A stretch of DNA of 64,000 nucleotides, from assembly GCF_002902945.1 (NCBI RefSeq), contig NZ_CP026101.1:1488001-1552000 (forward strand). The letters are read 5' to 3'. This DNA is from Paraburkholderia caribensis (GTDB lineage: Bacteria; Pseudomonadota; Gammaproteobacteria; Burkholderiales; Burkholderiaceae). Position 1 is the stretch's first letter; every line of letters starts with the position of its first letter. A program made the translations under genes and the position numbers. Shown piece by piece: positions 16,581 through 25,228 of this stretch. The notes beneath the pieces were generated by a model, which saw only the letters and a list, made by a program, of their open reading frames with translations, did not search any database and was not told the origin of the DNA.

Positions 16581-18122
16581 ATGACATCCCAGCCAGATAT
16601 CGACGAGCGGTACGCGGCAGCCGAGCAAGCCTTTGTCGCGGGTGACCACGACGTGGCGCGTGCATATCTGAACGGTGTCCTGCAAGCGCATCCCGGGCAC
16701 GCCGCCGCGCTGCATCTGCGCGGCCTCGTCGCGCTCGAAGCGAAAGAGCCGGGCGGCGCGGCGCACTGGATCGAACAGGCGCTGCGCGTGCGGCCCGATC
16801 CCATCTTCTACAACAGTCTGAGCGTCGTGCAGATTCGGTCGGGCGCGCTCGCCGAGGGCGCGGCGAGCGCGCAACGCGGCCTCGATCTCGCGCGCAGCGA
16901 GCCGTCCGTGTCGATCGATACATCGATTCTCGCCTTCAATCTCGGCGTCGCGCTGCAACTCAACGACGACATGGAAGCGGCAGAGCACGCGTATCGCAGC
17001 GTGATCGCAACGAATCCGGCGCACTCCGGCGCGCACAACAACCTCGGTCTCGTGCTGAACGCGCTCGGCGACGTCGAAGCGGCGATCGTGCATCACGGGC
17101 GCGCGTATGAACTCGATCCGTCGAATCTCGAAGCACGCAGCAATATCGGCCATATGATGCTTGCGGCCGGGCGATACGAAGAAGCATGGCCGCATTTCGA
17201 ATATCGCTGGGCCGCGCTCGGCAACAATCGCGGCGAGCGCGGCGCGCGGCCGGCTGAATGGCCCGTGCCGCAATGGCTGGGTGACGCTGCCCCGACCCGC
17301 GACGCGCGGCTGTTCATCGTGTACGAGCAGGGACTCGGCGATGCGTTGCAGTTCAGCCGCTTCTTTCCGCTCACGCTCGACCGTTTCTCGACAATCGGCT
17401 TCAACTGCCCCAAGCCGCTGCGGCGGCTCTTCGAGGATTCGTTCGGCGAGCGCTATCCGCAGTTGCGACTGGTGGACGACGTGCCCTCCGACTGGCGCGA
17501 CTGGGACTGCTATTCGCCGATGCTTTCGCTGCCGATGGCGCTCGGCATCGGCTTGCAGAACCTCGGCTCGGCGCCGTCGCGCTATCTGCGCGCCGACCCG
17601 CAGCGCGCCGCGTACTGGCGCGCGCGTCTCGCGGACGTCGCGCCGCAAGGTGTGCCGCGCATCGGCATGGTGTGGGCGGGCGGCAAGATCAACGCGCATA
17701 TGGACAGGATGCGCAGCATCGCGCCTGCGCAGATCGAGCGGCTGCTTGCATGGCCGCGCGCACAGTGGATCAGCTTGCAGAAGGCAGACGATGCGTCGAA
17801 GGAACTCGCTTGCGTGCCCCGTCCCAACGTGACCGACTGGATGAACGAGATCGCGGATTTCGCCGACACGGCAGCGCTCGTCGAGCCGCTCGATCTGGTG
17901 ATCGCGGTCGATACATCGGTCGCGCATCTCGCCGCCGCGATGGGCAAGCGCGTGTGGCTGCTCAATCGCTACGCGGGATGCTGGCGGTGGCTGCGTGAGC
18001 GCACGGATAGCCCCTGGTATCCCGGCATGCGGCTCTTCAATCAGTCGGAGCGCGGCAACTGGGTCGACGTGCTGTCGAATCTGATCGACGCGCTGGAAGC
18101 GGAATTTCCGGCGCGCGCATAA
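16581..18122 (+). CDS. TPR-repeat protein with glycosyltransferase-9-like C-terminal domain
   Basis: The 513-residue protein has at least four tetratricopeptide repeats in the first 190 residues (for example HAAALHLRGLVALEAKEPGG and HSGAHNNLGLVLNALGDVEA). The C-terminal half resembles ADP-heptose:LPS heptosyltransferase (GT9) folds (FIVYEQGLGDALQFSRFFPL and the VIAVDTSVAHLAAAMGKRVW substrate-binding block). Proteins of this type are seen in Burkholderiaceae with unknown substrates, possibly protein or surface glycan glycosylation. Cytoplasmic; no signal peptide or membrane segment. Confidence 0.85.
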   Translation: MTSQPDIDERYAAAEQAFVAGDHDVARAYLNGVLQAHPGHAAALHLRGLVALEAKEPGGAAHWIEQALRVRPDPIFYNSLSVVQIRSGALAEGAASAQRGLDLARSEPSVSIDTSILAFNLGVALQLNDDMEAAEHAYRSVIATNPAHSGAHNNLGLVLNALGDVEAAIVHHGRAYELDPSNLEARSNIGHMMLAAGRYEEAWPHFEYRWAALGNNRGERGARPAEWPVPQWLGDAAPTRDARLFIVYEQGLGDALQFSRFFPLTLDRFSTIGFNCPKPLRRLFEDSFGERYPQLRLVDDVPSDWRDWDCYSPMLSLPMALGIGLQNLGSAPSRYLRADPQRAAYWRARLADVAPQGVPRIGMVWAGGKINAHMDRMRSIAPAQIERLLAWPRAQWISLQKADDASKELACVPRPNVTDWMNEIADFADTAALVEPLDLVIAVDTSVAHLAAAMGKRVWLLNRYAGCWRWLRERTDSPWYPGMRLFNQSERGNWVDVLSNLIDALEAEFPARA

Positions 18123-18140
18123 ATGGCAGAACACAAAGCG

Positions 18141-18170
18141 AAACGCGGCGCATTGTATGCGCCGCGTTTT
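18141..18170 (+). terminator. Bidirectional hairpin terminator between convergent genes
   Basis: A 12-bp perfect stem AAACGCGGCGCA / TGCGCCGCGTTT with a 5-base loop, followed by TTTTC on the plus strand and preceded by A residues that give a T run on the minus strand. Confidence 0.85.
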
Positions 18171-18186
18171 CTCGCACGCTATTCGT

Positions 18187-19527
18187 TCAGATCGCCACTT
18201 CGGGCGGCGCCTGGCGGAACAGGCGCGTGATCCAGCACAGATACGCGATACCCAGCACGAACCACGCCGCGCCGAGCACGAGCGCCGTCTTTTCGAGGCT
18301 CGCGAGCAGCCAGATATCGGCCACCGCGCCGATCAGCGGAAACACCAGTCCGCCGAGCAGGCCGATCTTGCGCTCGCCATGATTGCCCGACAGATACACG
18401 CGAATCACGCACAGGTTGACGGCCGTGAACGCGAGGAACGCGCCGAAGTTGATGAACGACGTCGACGTGGCCACATCGAGCTTCAGCGCGATCAATCCGA
18501 CGATGCCCGCAATCGCGATGTTGATCGCCGGCGTCTTGAAGCGCGGATGGATGTAGCCGAAAAAACGCTTCGGCAGGATTTCATCGCGGCCCATCGCATA
18601 CAGCAGACGGCCGACGCTCGCCTGCGCCGAGATGCCCGATGCGAACTGCGCGAGAATCAGCCCCGCGAGAAACACGGTCACGAAAATATCGCCGCCGATC
18701 ATCTTCGCGACTTCGAACGCGGCCGAGTCCGTGTCCTTGAACTCGACGCCGGGGTGCGCCAGCTGCATCGTGTACGCGGCAATCACGAAAATCGCGCCGC
18801 CGATCAGCGCGATCAGCAGGATGGCGCGCGGCATGTTCTTCTTCGGATCGATGGTTTCTTCCGTCAGCGTCGACACGGCATCGAAGCCGAGATACGAATA
18901 GGCGGCAATCGCGGCGCCCGCCATCGTCGCGCCGAGCGGCACATGCGGCTTGAAGAACGGTTCGGCCATCGCGATGCCGCCCGGCCCGGCCGCCGCCGAT
19001 GCATAGTGCCAGCACAAGGCGACGAACATCGCGACGATCGCCAGTTGCACGACCATCAGCACGATATTGAAACGCGCAGCCAGCTCGATCCCGACGATGT
19101 TCAGCCCGCTGGTCAGCACGATGAACGCGACGATCCAGATCCACGACGGCACATGCGGAAACGCCGCGTTCAGATACGCGGCGCCGATCAGCCAGATCAC
19201 CATCGGCAGGAAGAAATAGTCGAGCAGCGTCGCCCAGCCGATCAGGAAGCCCAGGTGCGCGTTGAAGGTCTTGCGCGTGTACGTGTACGCCGAGCCGGCG
19301 ACGGGGAAGAGGCGCGCGAGCTTGCCGTAGCTGAGCGCCGTGAAGGCGATCGCGATCAGCGCGAGCAGATAGGCGAGGGCGGCTGTGTCGTCGCTGGCCT
19401 TGGCGAGTACGCCGTAGGTGCCGTAGACGATCAGCGGCGCCATATAGGCGAGACCGAACAGCAACACGGACGGCAAGCCGAGCGTGCGCTTCAGGTGCGA
19501 CGGTTCATGGGATGACGACGCTTGCAT
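18187..19527 (-). CDS. APC-superfamily amino acid/polyamine permease
   Basis: The 446-residue protein has about 12 transmembrane helices and the APC N-terminal pattern (GLPSVLLFGLAYMAPLIVYG) with the FPVAGSAYTYTRKT substrate-site segment of helix 3. This set resembles PuuP-type putrescine importers and related amino acid permeases. Substrate is not determined. The gene lies downstream of a nitrilase-family gene on the same strand (170 bases apart) and divergent, beyond it, from a LuxR regulator: together a likely uptake-and-hydrolysis unit for a nitrogen compound. Confidence 0.85.
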   Translation of the reverse strand: MQASSSHEPSHLKRTLGLPSVLLFGLAYMAPLIVYGTYGVLAKASDDTAALAYLLALIAIAFTALSYGKLARLFPVAGSAYTYTRKTFNAHLGFLIGWATLLDYFFLPMVIWLIGAAYLNAAFPHVPSWIWIVAFIVLTSGLNIVGIELAARFNIVLMVVQLAIVAMFVALCWHYASAAAGPGGIAMAEPFFKPHVPLGATMAGAAIAAYSYLGFDAVSTLTEETIDPKKNMPRAILLIALIGGAIFVIAAYTMQLAHPGVEFKDTDSAAFEVAKMIGGDIFVTVFLAGLILAQFASGISAQASVGRLLYAMGRDEILPKRFFGYIHPRFKTPAINIAIAGIVGLIALKLDVATSTSFINFGAFLAFTAVNLCVIRVYLSGNHGERKIGLLGGLVFPLIGAVADIWLLASLEKTALVLGAAWFVLGIAYLCWITRLFRQAPPEVAI

Positions 19528-19697
19528 GATTTCTCCTAAAGCCAGGCCGATAGCGATGGCCGATATGGATGTCTTCTGGATGCCTTATGGTGCCGGGCAC
19601 TCGCCGTACGGCTGGCATTTCGACGGGCGTGGGCGCGCCCGCGCAGGGCGCGCTCGGCCCCGTGCGGTGCGTCCGGACAGACTGCTAAAAAAAGCGT

Positions 19698-20543
19698 TCA
19701 GTCGGTGCGGCGGCGGCGCGCTTCGACCATCAGCGCGCGATGGCCGTTCGACTGTTCGACGGGCACGAGGCCAAGCGGCACGCGTGCGTCGTGCAGATAG
19801 TTGTAGTGCTCGCGACTCGCTTCGAGCCGCTTGAAATCGACGGTGGCCTTCGTCACCGTCTCGTCGCCACCCAGTTCGAGCACGGTTTCCCCGAACGGAT
19901 CGATCAGTGCGGAGAGGCCGGGGAACGTCAGATTGTCGTCGCCGGAACCGCAGCGGTTCACCATCAGCGCGAACATCTGGTTTTCCATTGCGCGCGCTGT
20001 GATTGCGCGTCGATGCACGGGGCCGAACGGGTCCATGTTGCCGTTGGTGACGATCAGCAGATCGGCGTCGAGCGCGGCGACGGCGCGCGCCGATTCGGGA
20101 AATTCGATGTCGTAGCAGATCAGCAAGCCCACCGTCAGGCCGTTCCACACGCAGGTCTCGAAGCGGTCGCCCGGCGTGAACACGCCTACATCCGATGCCC
20201 ACAGATGCGTCTTGCGATAGCGCAGCACGATGTCACCGCGTTCGTCGACGAGCACTGTCGTGTTGTAGAACTGCTTGCCGTCACGTTCGGCGAGGCCTAC
20301 TGCGACGGCTACGCCTTGTTGCCGGGCCGCGTCGCGCACGGCGGACAGGGCGGGGCCATCGAGCGTCTGCGCGACGTCGGCGACGTTCTCGCGCGTCGGA
20401 AAGCCCGACAGCGTGGTTTCGGGGAACACGATCAGTTTCGTGCCGCCCGCTGCGTCGGCGCTTCCGATCGTCTCGACGACCTTGCGCGTGTTGTGCGCGA
20501 CGACGCCGTCGATCAGCGTGAGTTGCGCCAGTTCTACCTGCAT
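19698..20543 (-). CDS. Carbon-nitrogen hydrolase (nitrilase superfamily amidase)
   Basis: The 281-residue protein has the complete Glu-Lys-Cys triad: Glu42 in VFPETTLSG, Lys111 in RYRKTHLW, and nucleophile Cys143 in LLICYDIEFPE. Such enzymes hydrolyse amides or N-carbamoyl compounds, releasing ammonia. The CYDIEFPE motif is typical of the aliphatic-amidase/N-carbamoyl branch, so an amidase is more likely than a true nitrilase. Substrate is unknown. It precedes the APC permease and is divergent from a LuxR regulator. Confidence 0.9.
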   Translation of the reverse strand: MQVELAQLTLIDGVVAHNTRKVVETIGSADAAGGTKLIVFPETTLSGFPTRENVADVAQTLDGPALSAVRDAARQQGVAVAVGLAERDGKQFYNTTVLVDERGDIVLRYRKTHLWASDVGVFTPGDRFETCVWNGLTVGLLICYDIEFPESARAVAALDADLLIVTNGNMDPFGPVHRRAITARAMENQMFALMVNRCGSGDDNLTFPGLSALIDPFGETVLELGGDETVTKATVDFKRLEASREHYNYLHDARVPLGLVPVEQSNGHRALMVEARRRRTD

Positions 20544-20701
20544 GGTGTTGCCTCCTTCCAGATGCCTTTCAGCGGTGCGCGGTGTGCGTCGCGCATCCGT
20601 ATTGCCTGCGATTCTCGTGCCGCGCGGAACGGTGCGTGCGCCGCCCGCTCTCGTAGTGAGGCCGATTATCAGGGTATTATTTTTGTCCTGAAATTACCCA
20701 C

Positions 20702-20714
20702 GAGGGTTACCCTC
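20702..20714 (+). promoter_or_regulatory. Perfect dyad in the LuxR/nitrilase divergent region
   Basis: GAGGGT-T-ACCCTC is a 13-base perfect dyad 13 bases before the LuxR gene start, directly upstream of its GGAGG site. It could be an operator for autoregulation; there is no second copy that I noticed in this region. Confidence 0.4.
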
Positions 20715-20727
20715 ACCGGAGGACACG

Positions 20728-21546
20728 ATGGACTTCGAATGGCGAGATCTCGCTTTTCACCGGGAGATCGGCTCGGCCATCGACGCCCTCGATGGTCCGC
20801 ATTTCTGGGCGCGGCTGACGCGGGTGCTCGAACGGCACATCGGTTTCGACAGCTGGGTTGCGCTGCGCTTCAAGCGCGATGCCGCGCCGCTCGTGCTCGC
20901 CGAGCAGGCCATGCCCGACGGCAAGATCGACCTGATGTTCCAGGATTATCTGGCCGCGCTCTACCAGCTCGATCCGTTTTATCTTGCCGCGTTCGAAACG
21001 CAGGCGTCGGGCTTCTACACGCTCGCCGACGTCGCGCCCGACAACTTCCGGATGACCGAGTACTACCAGCGCTACTTCAAGAAGAATATCGTCGGCGACG
21101 AGGTGCATTTCAATGTCGTGATCGATCGCGATCACACTATGGGCTTCTCGCTCGGCAAGACGAGCCGTTACGACGAGCGCGAGACCGCGTTGCTCACGTT
21201 GTATTCGCCGTGGGTGCTCGCGTTGATGCAGCAGCGCTTGCGCTTCGAGAAATTCGTCGGCGAAGAAGAGCCGCGCGCGGCCGGGAACGATGAGGCGGAT
21301 CTGCACGCGCGCTTCGGCATGCTGACGGGCAAGAACGGGCGCGGCGCATTGACCGCACGCGAGATCGAAGTGGCGATGCTGTCGCTAAGCGGCTTCTCGT
21401 CGCGCGCGATCGCGGAGAAACTGTCGATCTCGTTCGAAACGGTGCGCGCGCACAAGAAGCACATCTACGCGAAGCTCGGCGTCGGATCGCAGTCCGAACT
21501 GTTTGCGATGTTTTACGAGCCGGGAAGAACGGTCGAACCGGAGTGA
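20728..21546 (+). CDS. LuxR-family transcriptional regulator
   Basis: The 272-residue protein ends in a LuxR-type helix-turn-helix (ALTAREIEVAMLSLSGFSSRAIAEKLSISFETVRAHKKHI, read at about residues 205-250 in two pieces). The N-terminal 190 residues form a PAS-like domain rich in aromatics (FHREIGSAIDALDGPHFWAR) that I cannot tie to a ligand; acyl-homoserine-lactone pocket residues are not evident. It is divergent from the nitrilase and permease genes and is the obvious candidate to control them. GGAGG at 20718-20722 supports ATG 20728. Confidence 0.88.
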   Translation: MDFEWRDLAFHREIGSAIDALDGPHFWARLTRVLERHIGFDSWVALRFKRDAAPLVLAEQAMPDGKIDLMFQDYLAALYQLDPFYLAAFETQASGFYTLADVAPDNFRMTEYYQRYFKKNIVGDEVHFNVVIDRDHTMGFSLGKTSRYDERETALLTLYSPWVLALMQQRLRFEKFVGEEEPRAAGNDEADLHARFGMLTGKNGRGALTAREIEVAMLSLSGFSSRAIAEKLSISFETVRAHKKHIYAKLGVGSQSELFAMFYEPGRTVEPE

Positions 21547-21652
21547 ATTTCGCGCGCTGCTTCGATTGCTCGTGATCGAAGCAGCGCGCGGCGCACGGTG
21601 CTAGCCGCGCGGGCGTGCGTCGAGTTCGTGGTCTGGTGACGGCGCAGGCGGC

Positions 21653-22327
21653 TCAATAGCGGTCGAGCCGGTTGCCCGCGACACGCACGCGATCACCAGG
21701 ATGCAAGTCGCCGGGTGAGCCGACATCGAAAGCGCGCACGGAGCCGTCGTTCAGTTGCACCGAAATGCGGTAGCCGCCCGGCGACGACGCGCCCGCCTGC
21801 TGCCCCAGCTGGTTGCCCGCGACGGCGCCGCCCAGCACGCCGATCGCAGTCGCCGCATCGCGTCCGTGGCCGCGCCCGAACTGGTTGCCGATCACGCCGC
21901 CGACCACCGCGCCGATCACCGTGCCCGCCACACCGCCCGCCGTCACGGCGCCGGGATTCGCAAGCGGTTGGATCGACGAGACGACACCGTATTGCTCGCC
22001 ATAGCCCTGTTGCGGCTGCTGATATGCCTGGCCGTTTTGCCAGTCTGACTGATCGGAGCCGGGCTGTTGATACTGCGGCTGCTGCGCATACGGCTGCTGA
22101 TAGGGCTGTTGATAAGGCTGCTGATACTGCGGCTGCTGCACGTAGCCGGGCTGCGAATAGACGGGTTGCGCCGGTTGTGCGTAGGCCGGTTGCGTGGCGT
22201 ACGTCGAGCCATAACTCGCGCCATACGGCGAATTGCCAGGGACGACGCAGCCGGCGAGCGGCAGCGTCACGCAGAGCGCGATCAGCGTCGTTCGAACGAG
22301 AGGGCGAGCAAAACGTGTGTGGGTCAT
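21653..22327 (-). CDS. Gln/Pro-rich outer-membrane lipoprotein with glycine-zipper 2TM domain
   Basis: The 224-residue protein starts with a lipoprotein signal peptide (lipobox LAGC, Cys near residue 27). A low-complexity Gln/Pro/Tyr region with tandem QQPYQQPYQQPY-type units follows. Then comes a glycine-zipper segment (GGVAGTVIGAVVGGVIGNQFG and GVLGGAVAGNQLGQQ) of the 17-kDa surface-antigen/SlyB type, and a C-terminal beta-rich part. It is probably anchored in the outer membrane, in envelope stability. Start 22327 was chosen by the signal peptide; an upstream frame to 22798 has no such feature. Confidence 0.88.
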   Translation of the reverse strand: MTHTRFARPLVRTTLIALCVTLPLAGCVVPGNSPYGASYGSTYATQPAYAQPAQPVYSQPGYVQQPQYQQPYQQPYQQPYAQQPQYQQPGSDQSDWQNGQAYQQPQQGYGEQYGVVSSIQPLANPGAVTAGGVAGTVIGAVVGGVIGNQFGRGHGRDAATAIGVLGGAVAGNQLGQQAGASSPGGYRISVQLNDGSVRAFDVGSPGDLHPGDRVRVAGNRLDRY

Positions 22328-22503
22328 GTTACGTGATTGTCGTGATGCCACCGGGTGTGGCCGCGACGAGTATAGGGAAACGCGCATCGCTCGTGATGCG
22401 CGGCCTGCGTAACAGTATGTAAATTGCGCGTCCGATAAAAACGCCTGGCGACACAGTGAGGCGCGGGCCGGAGGTGGGTCAGACGATCGCGTGACAAGTG
22501 AAG

Positions 22504-22740
22504 TCAGAAGCGAAAACCGGTGCCGACGCCGCAGCTGCCGCCAACGCCGCCGCTGCCCCCGCCGACATTGCAAAACACGCCGCAGCCGGACAACGCCAGC
22601 GACAGTGCGACGCCCGTTACAAACATCGTCGCGTACCAGCCGACGCGGCGGCGAATCGCGCCCGGCATCCGCGAGCGGCGGGCGGCGGCGCGCTTCTGCT
22701 GAATCGAGACGATGGCGGGAGTGGTATTTCGATGGGACAT
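22504..22740 (-). CDS. Small Gly/Cys-rich membrane-anchored or lipoprotein-like protein
   Basis: The 78-residue product has a basic N-terminus, one hydrophobic segment (YATMFVTGVALSLALSGC, ending in a lipobox-like LSGC at about residue 53) and a Gly/Val-rich tail (GGGSGGVGGSCGVGTGFRF) ending in F-R-F. Function is unknown. It could be a small lipoprotein, but the long basic N-terminus of about 33 residues is unusual for one. The start at 22740 has no strong ribosome site. Confidence 0.45.
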   Translation of the reverse strand: MSHRNTTPAIVSIQQKRAAARRSRMPGAIRRRVGWYATMFVTGVALSLALSGCGVFCNVGGGSGGVGGSCGVGTGFRF

Positions 22741-22869
22741 GACGGGGCCGGAAGATCTGAAAAGCCGACAACCATATCTGCGCCTGGAATGCCAGCAAAT
22801 ACGATAAATCCTAATCTTGGGTGTGTCCTCTAGGCGTCTGACAAATCCATTTCGCAGCGTCCTGATAAA

Positions 22870-23301
22870 ATGTCAGAGCCGCAACGTAGTGGACTGCAAA
22901 TGAAATTGCTTGATGCACTTGTCGAACAACGGATTGCCGCCGCGGCTGCGCGCGGCGAGTTCGATGATTTGCCGGGAACCGGCGCGCCGCAGGTTCTCGA
23001 TGACGACGCCCTGGTGCCCGAGGAAGTTCGAGTAGCGAACCGCATTCTGAAGAATGCGGGCTTCGTGCCGCCCGCCGTCGAACAATTGCGAGCGCTGCGC
23101 GATCTGCAAAACGAACTGGATGCCGTCAGCGACCGCAACAGCCGCTGCCGCCTGCAAGCGAAGATGCTGGCTCTCGATATGGCACTGGAATCGCTGCGCG
23201 GCGGGCCGATGGTGATGCCGCGCGAGTACTGCCGCCGGATCGCGGAGCGCCTGTACGAGCGGGTCGCGGACGAGCCGGCCGCCGGCGCGGGGCCGGCGTG
23301 A
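22870..23301 (+). CDS. DUF1992 (DnaJC28-like) protein
   Basis: The 143-residue protein matches the DUF1992 family: MKLLDALVEQRIAAAAARGEFDDLPGTGAP at the start (family hallmark, residues 11-40) and the LRDLQNELDAVSDRNSR helix. Family members are small helical proteins found in bacteria and as a domain of human DNAJC28; function is not known. ATG 22870 is used; an internal ATG at 22900 begins the conserved block. The stop overlaps the tadA start. Confidence 0.85.
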   Translation: MSEPQRSGLQMKLLDALVEQRIAAAAARGEFDDLPGTGAPQVLDDDALVPEEVRVANRILKNAGFVPPAVEQLRALRDLQNELDAVSDRNSRCRLQAKMLALDMALESLRGGPMVMPREYCRRIAERLYERVADEPAAGAGPA

Positions 23302-23960
23302 ACACCGGCCCCGCGCCGGCTGTTTTGCCGTCTGCCGTTTCCGTTTCATCTGAAGATTCAGGCGGCGCACTCTGCTCGAACGTGAGCGATGCGAACGCCG
23401 ACACGCCCGAACCCGCCCCCATTAGCGAACGCGATCGCCGCTTCATGGCGCTCGCGCAGGCTGCCGCCGAAGAGGCGCGCGCCGCCGGCGAGGTGCCTGT
23501 CGGCGCGGTGCTGGTCTGCGGCGACGAAGTGATCGCAAAGGGGTTCAATCATCCCATCGGCGGCCACGATCCTTCGGCGCACGCCGAAATGGCCGCACTG
23601 CGCGCCGCCGCGCAGAAGCTCGAAAATTACCGGCTGCCGGGGTGCGAGCTCTATGTGACGCTGGAGCCTTGCCTGATGTGCGCGGGCGCGATCATGCACG
23701 CGCGCATCGCACGCGTCGTGTACGGCGCGCGCGACCCGAAGACGGGTGCATGCGGCAGCGTCGTCGATGCGTTCGCGAATCCGCAACTGAACCATCACAC
23801 GACCGTGACGGGCGGCGTGCTCGCAGACGAGTGTGGCGCCGCGTTGCGCTCGTTTTTCGCCGACCGCCGGCGCGCCGCGCGGGAAGCACGGGCTGCGGCC
23901 GCATCGAGCAATGCATCGGACGCGGCCGATCCGCGCCCGGACACCAACCCGACCCACTGA
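23298..23960 (+). CDS. tadA: tRNA-specific adenosine deaminase (A34 to inosine)
   Basis: TadA converts A34 of tRNA-Arg(ACG) to inosine. The 220-residue product has the zinc deaminase motifs His95-Ala-Glu97 (SAHAEMAALRAAA) and Pro-Cys-x-x-Cys (LEPCLMCAG, Cys125 and Cys128). It is longer than E. coli TadA (about 167) owing to a roughly 45-residue Ser/Pro-rich N-terminus and a 25-residue tail. The GTG at 23298 overlaps the DUF1992 stop (GTGA), suggesting coupling; a start nearer FMALAQAAAEEA would give the classical length. Confidence 0.93.
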   Translation: MNTGPAPAVLPSAVSVSSEDSGGALCSNVSDANADTPEPAPISERDRRFMALAQAAAEEARAAGEVPVGAVLVCGDEVIAKGFNHPIGGHDPSAHAEMAALRAAAQKLENYRLPGCELYVTLEPCLMCAGAIMHARIARVVYGARDPKTGACGSVVDAFANPQLNHHTTVTGGVLADECGAALRSFFADRRRAAREARAAAASSNASDAADPRPDTNPTH

Positions 23961-23973
23961 CTTGCCACTTCAT

Positions 23974-24900
23974 ATGGCCAAGCACCGCACCATCGAACTG
24001 ATCGCGCCTTCCGGCTATCCACACGATCCGAACGCGGTTCATGTCGCGCTGAAGCGCTTGCGTGCGCAAGGGCATCACGTCGAGAACGTCAGCGCGACGC
24101 AGCGGCGCTTTCAGCGGTTCGCCGGCACGGATGGCGAGCGCGCGGCTGAACTCAATCGTCTCGCGGACCCATCGCGCGAACTGCCCGATATCGTGCTCGC
24201 CGTGCGCGGCGGGTACGGCGCGGTGCGGCTCCTGCATGGGCTCGACTATCGCGGCTTGCAGCGCCGCCTGGGCGACCAGCCGATCGCCTTTTGCGGCCAC
24301 AGCGATTTCACGGCGCTGCAGCTGGCGCTGCTGTCGCAGGCGAACGTGAAGACCTTCGGCGGCCCGATGCTCGCCGTCGACTTCGGCGCCGAAAGCGTCA
24401 GCGATTTCACGATGAAGCATTTCTGGCACGCGCTGACTTCGGAGACGTTCACGATCTCCAGCACGGCCCCCCAGTCGCAAACCTTCGACGTGACGGGCAC
24501 GCTGTGGGGCGGCAATCTGGCCGTGATCGCATCGCTGGTCGGCTCGCCTTACATGCCGCCTGTGGAAGGCGGCATCCTGTTTGTCGAGGACGTGAACGAG
24601 CAGCCGTTCCGGATCGAGCGGCTGATCTATCAGCTGCATCTCGCGGGCATTCTGGAGCGGCAACAGGCGCTCGTGCTCGGCGATTTCTCGGGCGGCAAGC
24701 CATTCGACTACGACAACGGCTACGATCTGCGCGCGATGGTCGAGCAGGTGAGGTCGGTGATCGGCATTCCGATCGTGACGGGCCTTCAGTTTGGCCATAT
24801 TCCCGATATGGTCACGCTGCCCGTCGGCGCCGAAGCGCGGCTCGTCGCGGGCGCGCGTGGGTTCAAGCTGACGGTTTCGGGGCATCCCGTGCTCGACTGA
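23974..24900 (+). CDS. ldcA: Murein LD-carboxypeptidase (peptidase family S66)
   Basis: LdcA removes the terminal D-Ala from the L-Lys/mDAP-D-Ala cross-link in recycled murein tetrapeptides. The 308-residue product has the nucleophile Ser110 in FCGHSDFTALQLAL, the LWGGNLAVIASLVGSPY block, the Glu of FVEDVNEQPFRIERLI, and the GHIPDMVTLPVGAEARL block near the end. ATG 23974 was chosen because MAKHRTIELIAPSGYP is the family start. It follows tadA by 13 bases, forming a DUF1992-tadA-ldcA operon. Confidence 0.93.
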   Translation: MAKHRTIELIAPSGYPHDPNAVHVALKRLRAQGHHVENVSATQRRFQRFAGTDGERAAELNRLADPSRELPDIVLAVRGGYGAVRLLHGLDYRGLQRRLGDQPIAFCGHSDFTALQLALLSQANVKTFGGPMLAVDFGAESVSDFTMKHFWHALTSETFTISSTAPQSQTFDVTGTLWGGNLAVIASLVGSPYMPPVEGGILFVEDVNEQPFRIERLIYQLHLAGILERQQALVLGDFSGGKPFDYDNGYDLRAMVEQVRSVIGIPIVTGLQFGHIPDMVTLPVGAEARLVAGARGFKLTVSGHPVLD

Positions 24901-25026
24901 AGGTTGCGTTCCCCTTTCACATCCGCGAAGGCGAGGCAACTCGCCTTTGTGTTTCAGCATTGAATGCAACTAACGGTCTAGTTCCACCGATACCTCCTAA
25001 TCCGGTCACGTCAGCGCAAACCCCGA

Positions 25027-25040
25027 TTTTGTTGACAAAA
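25027..25040 (+). promoter_or_regulatory. Operator-like dyad, copy 1 (TTTTGT-TG-ACAAAA)
   Basis: A 14-base dyad with perfect 6-base arms and a TG centre. Its core TTGT-TG-ACAA is shared with the second dyad at 25173-25184. Such dyads are typical of GntR/FadR-family operators. Confidence 0.6.
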
Positions 25041-25172
25041 TAGTCTGCAAGACAGCGATCGATCGAACTGCGCCGATGCGCTGAAAACGAGCGGGGACAA
25101 CGCCTTCGCCAGATTTGGGATCATTTTGAGCACGGCAGTCCAAACCAGAATTGTCGTAAATCGACCCGCAAA

Positions 25173-25184
25173 ATTGTTGACAAT
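25173..25184 (+). promoter_or_regulatory. Operator-like dyad, copy 2 (ATTGT-TG-ACAAT), overlapping the -35 box
   Basis: A 12-base dyad with perfect 5-base arms and the same core as copy 1, 146 bases upstream. The dyad overlaps the -35 box TTGACA of the promoter at 25177-25204, the position expected for an autorepressor. Confidence 0.65.
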
Positions 25185-25204
25185 ATTTATGTCCGTCCTA
25201 AGAT
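25177..25204 (+). promoter_or_regulatory. Predicted sigma70 promoter of the gntR-family gene
   Basis: TTGACA at 25177-25182 and TAAGAT at 25199-25204 are separated by 16 bases. The start codon of the regulator is 25 bases further on. Confidence 0.7.
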
Positions 25205-25228
25205 GGACCCCATAACAGCAAGCTCATC

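Larger units (their letters stand above)
24901..25228. other. Intergenic region upstream of the purine-island GntR gene
   Basis: This 328-base region is AT-richer than its neighbours and holds two operator-like dyads and a good promoter, listed separately. No gene is apparent. Confidence 0.6.

Noticed and set aside
22037..22140. Gln/Pro-rich repeat in the lipoprotein gene considered as a DNA tandem repeat or CRISPR-like array
   Set aside because: Units are short, imperfect, in-frame with the lipoprotein and encode QQPYQQPY-type peptide repeats; no spacers.
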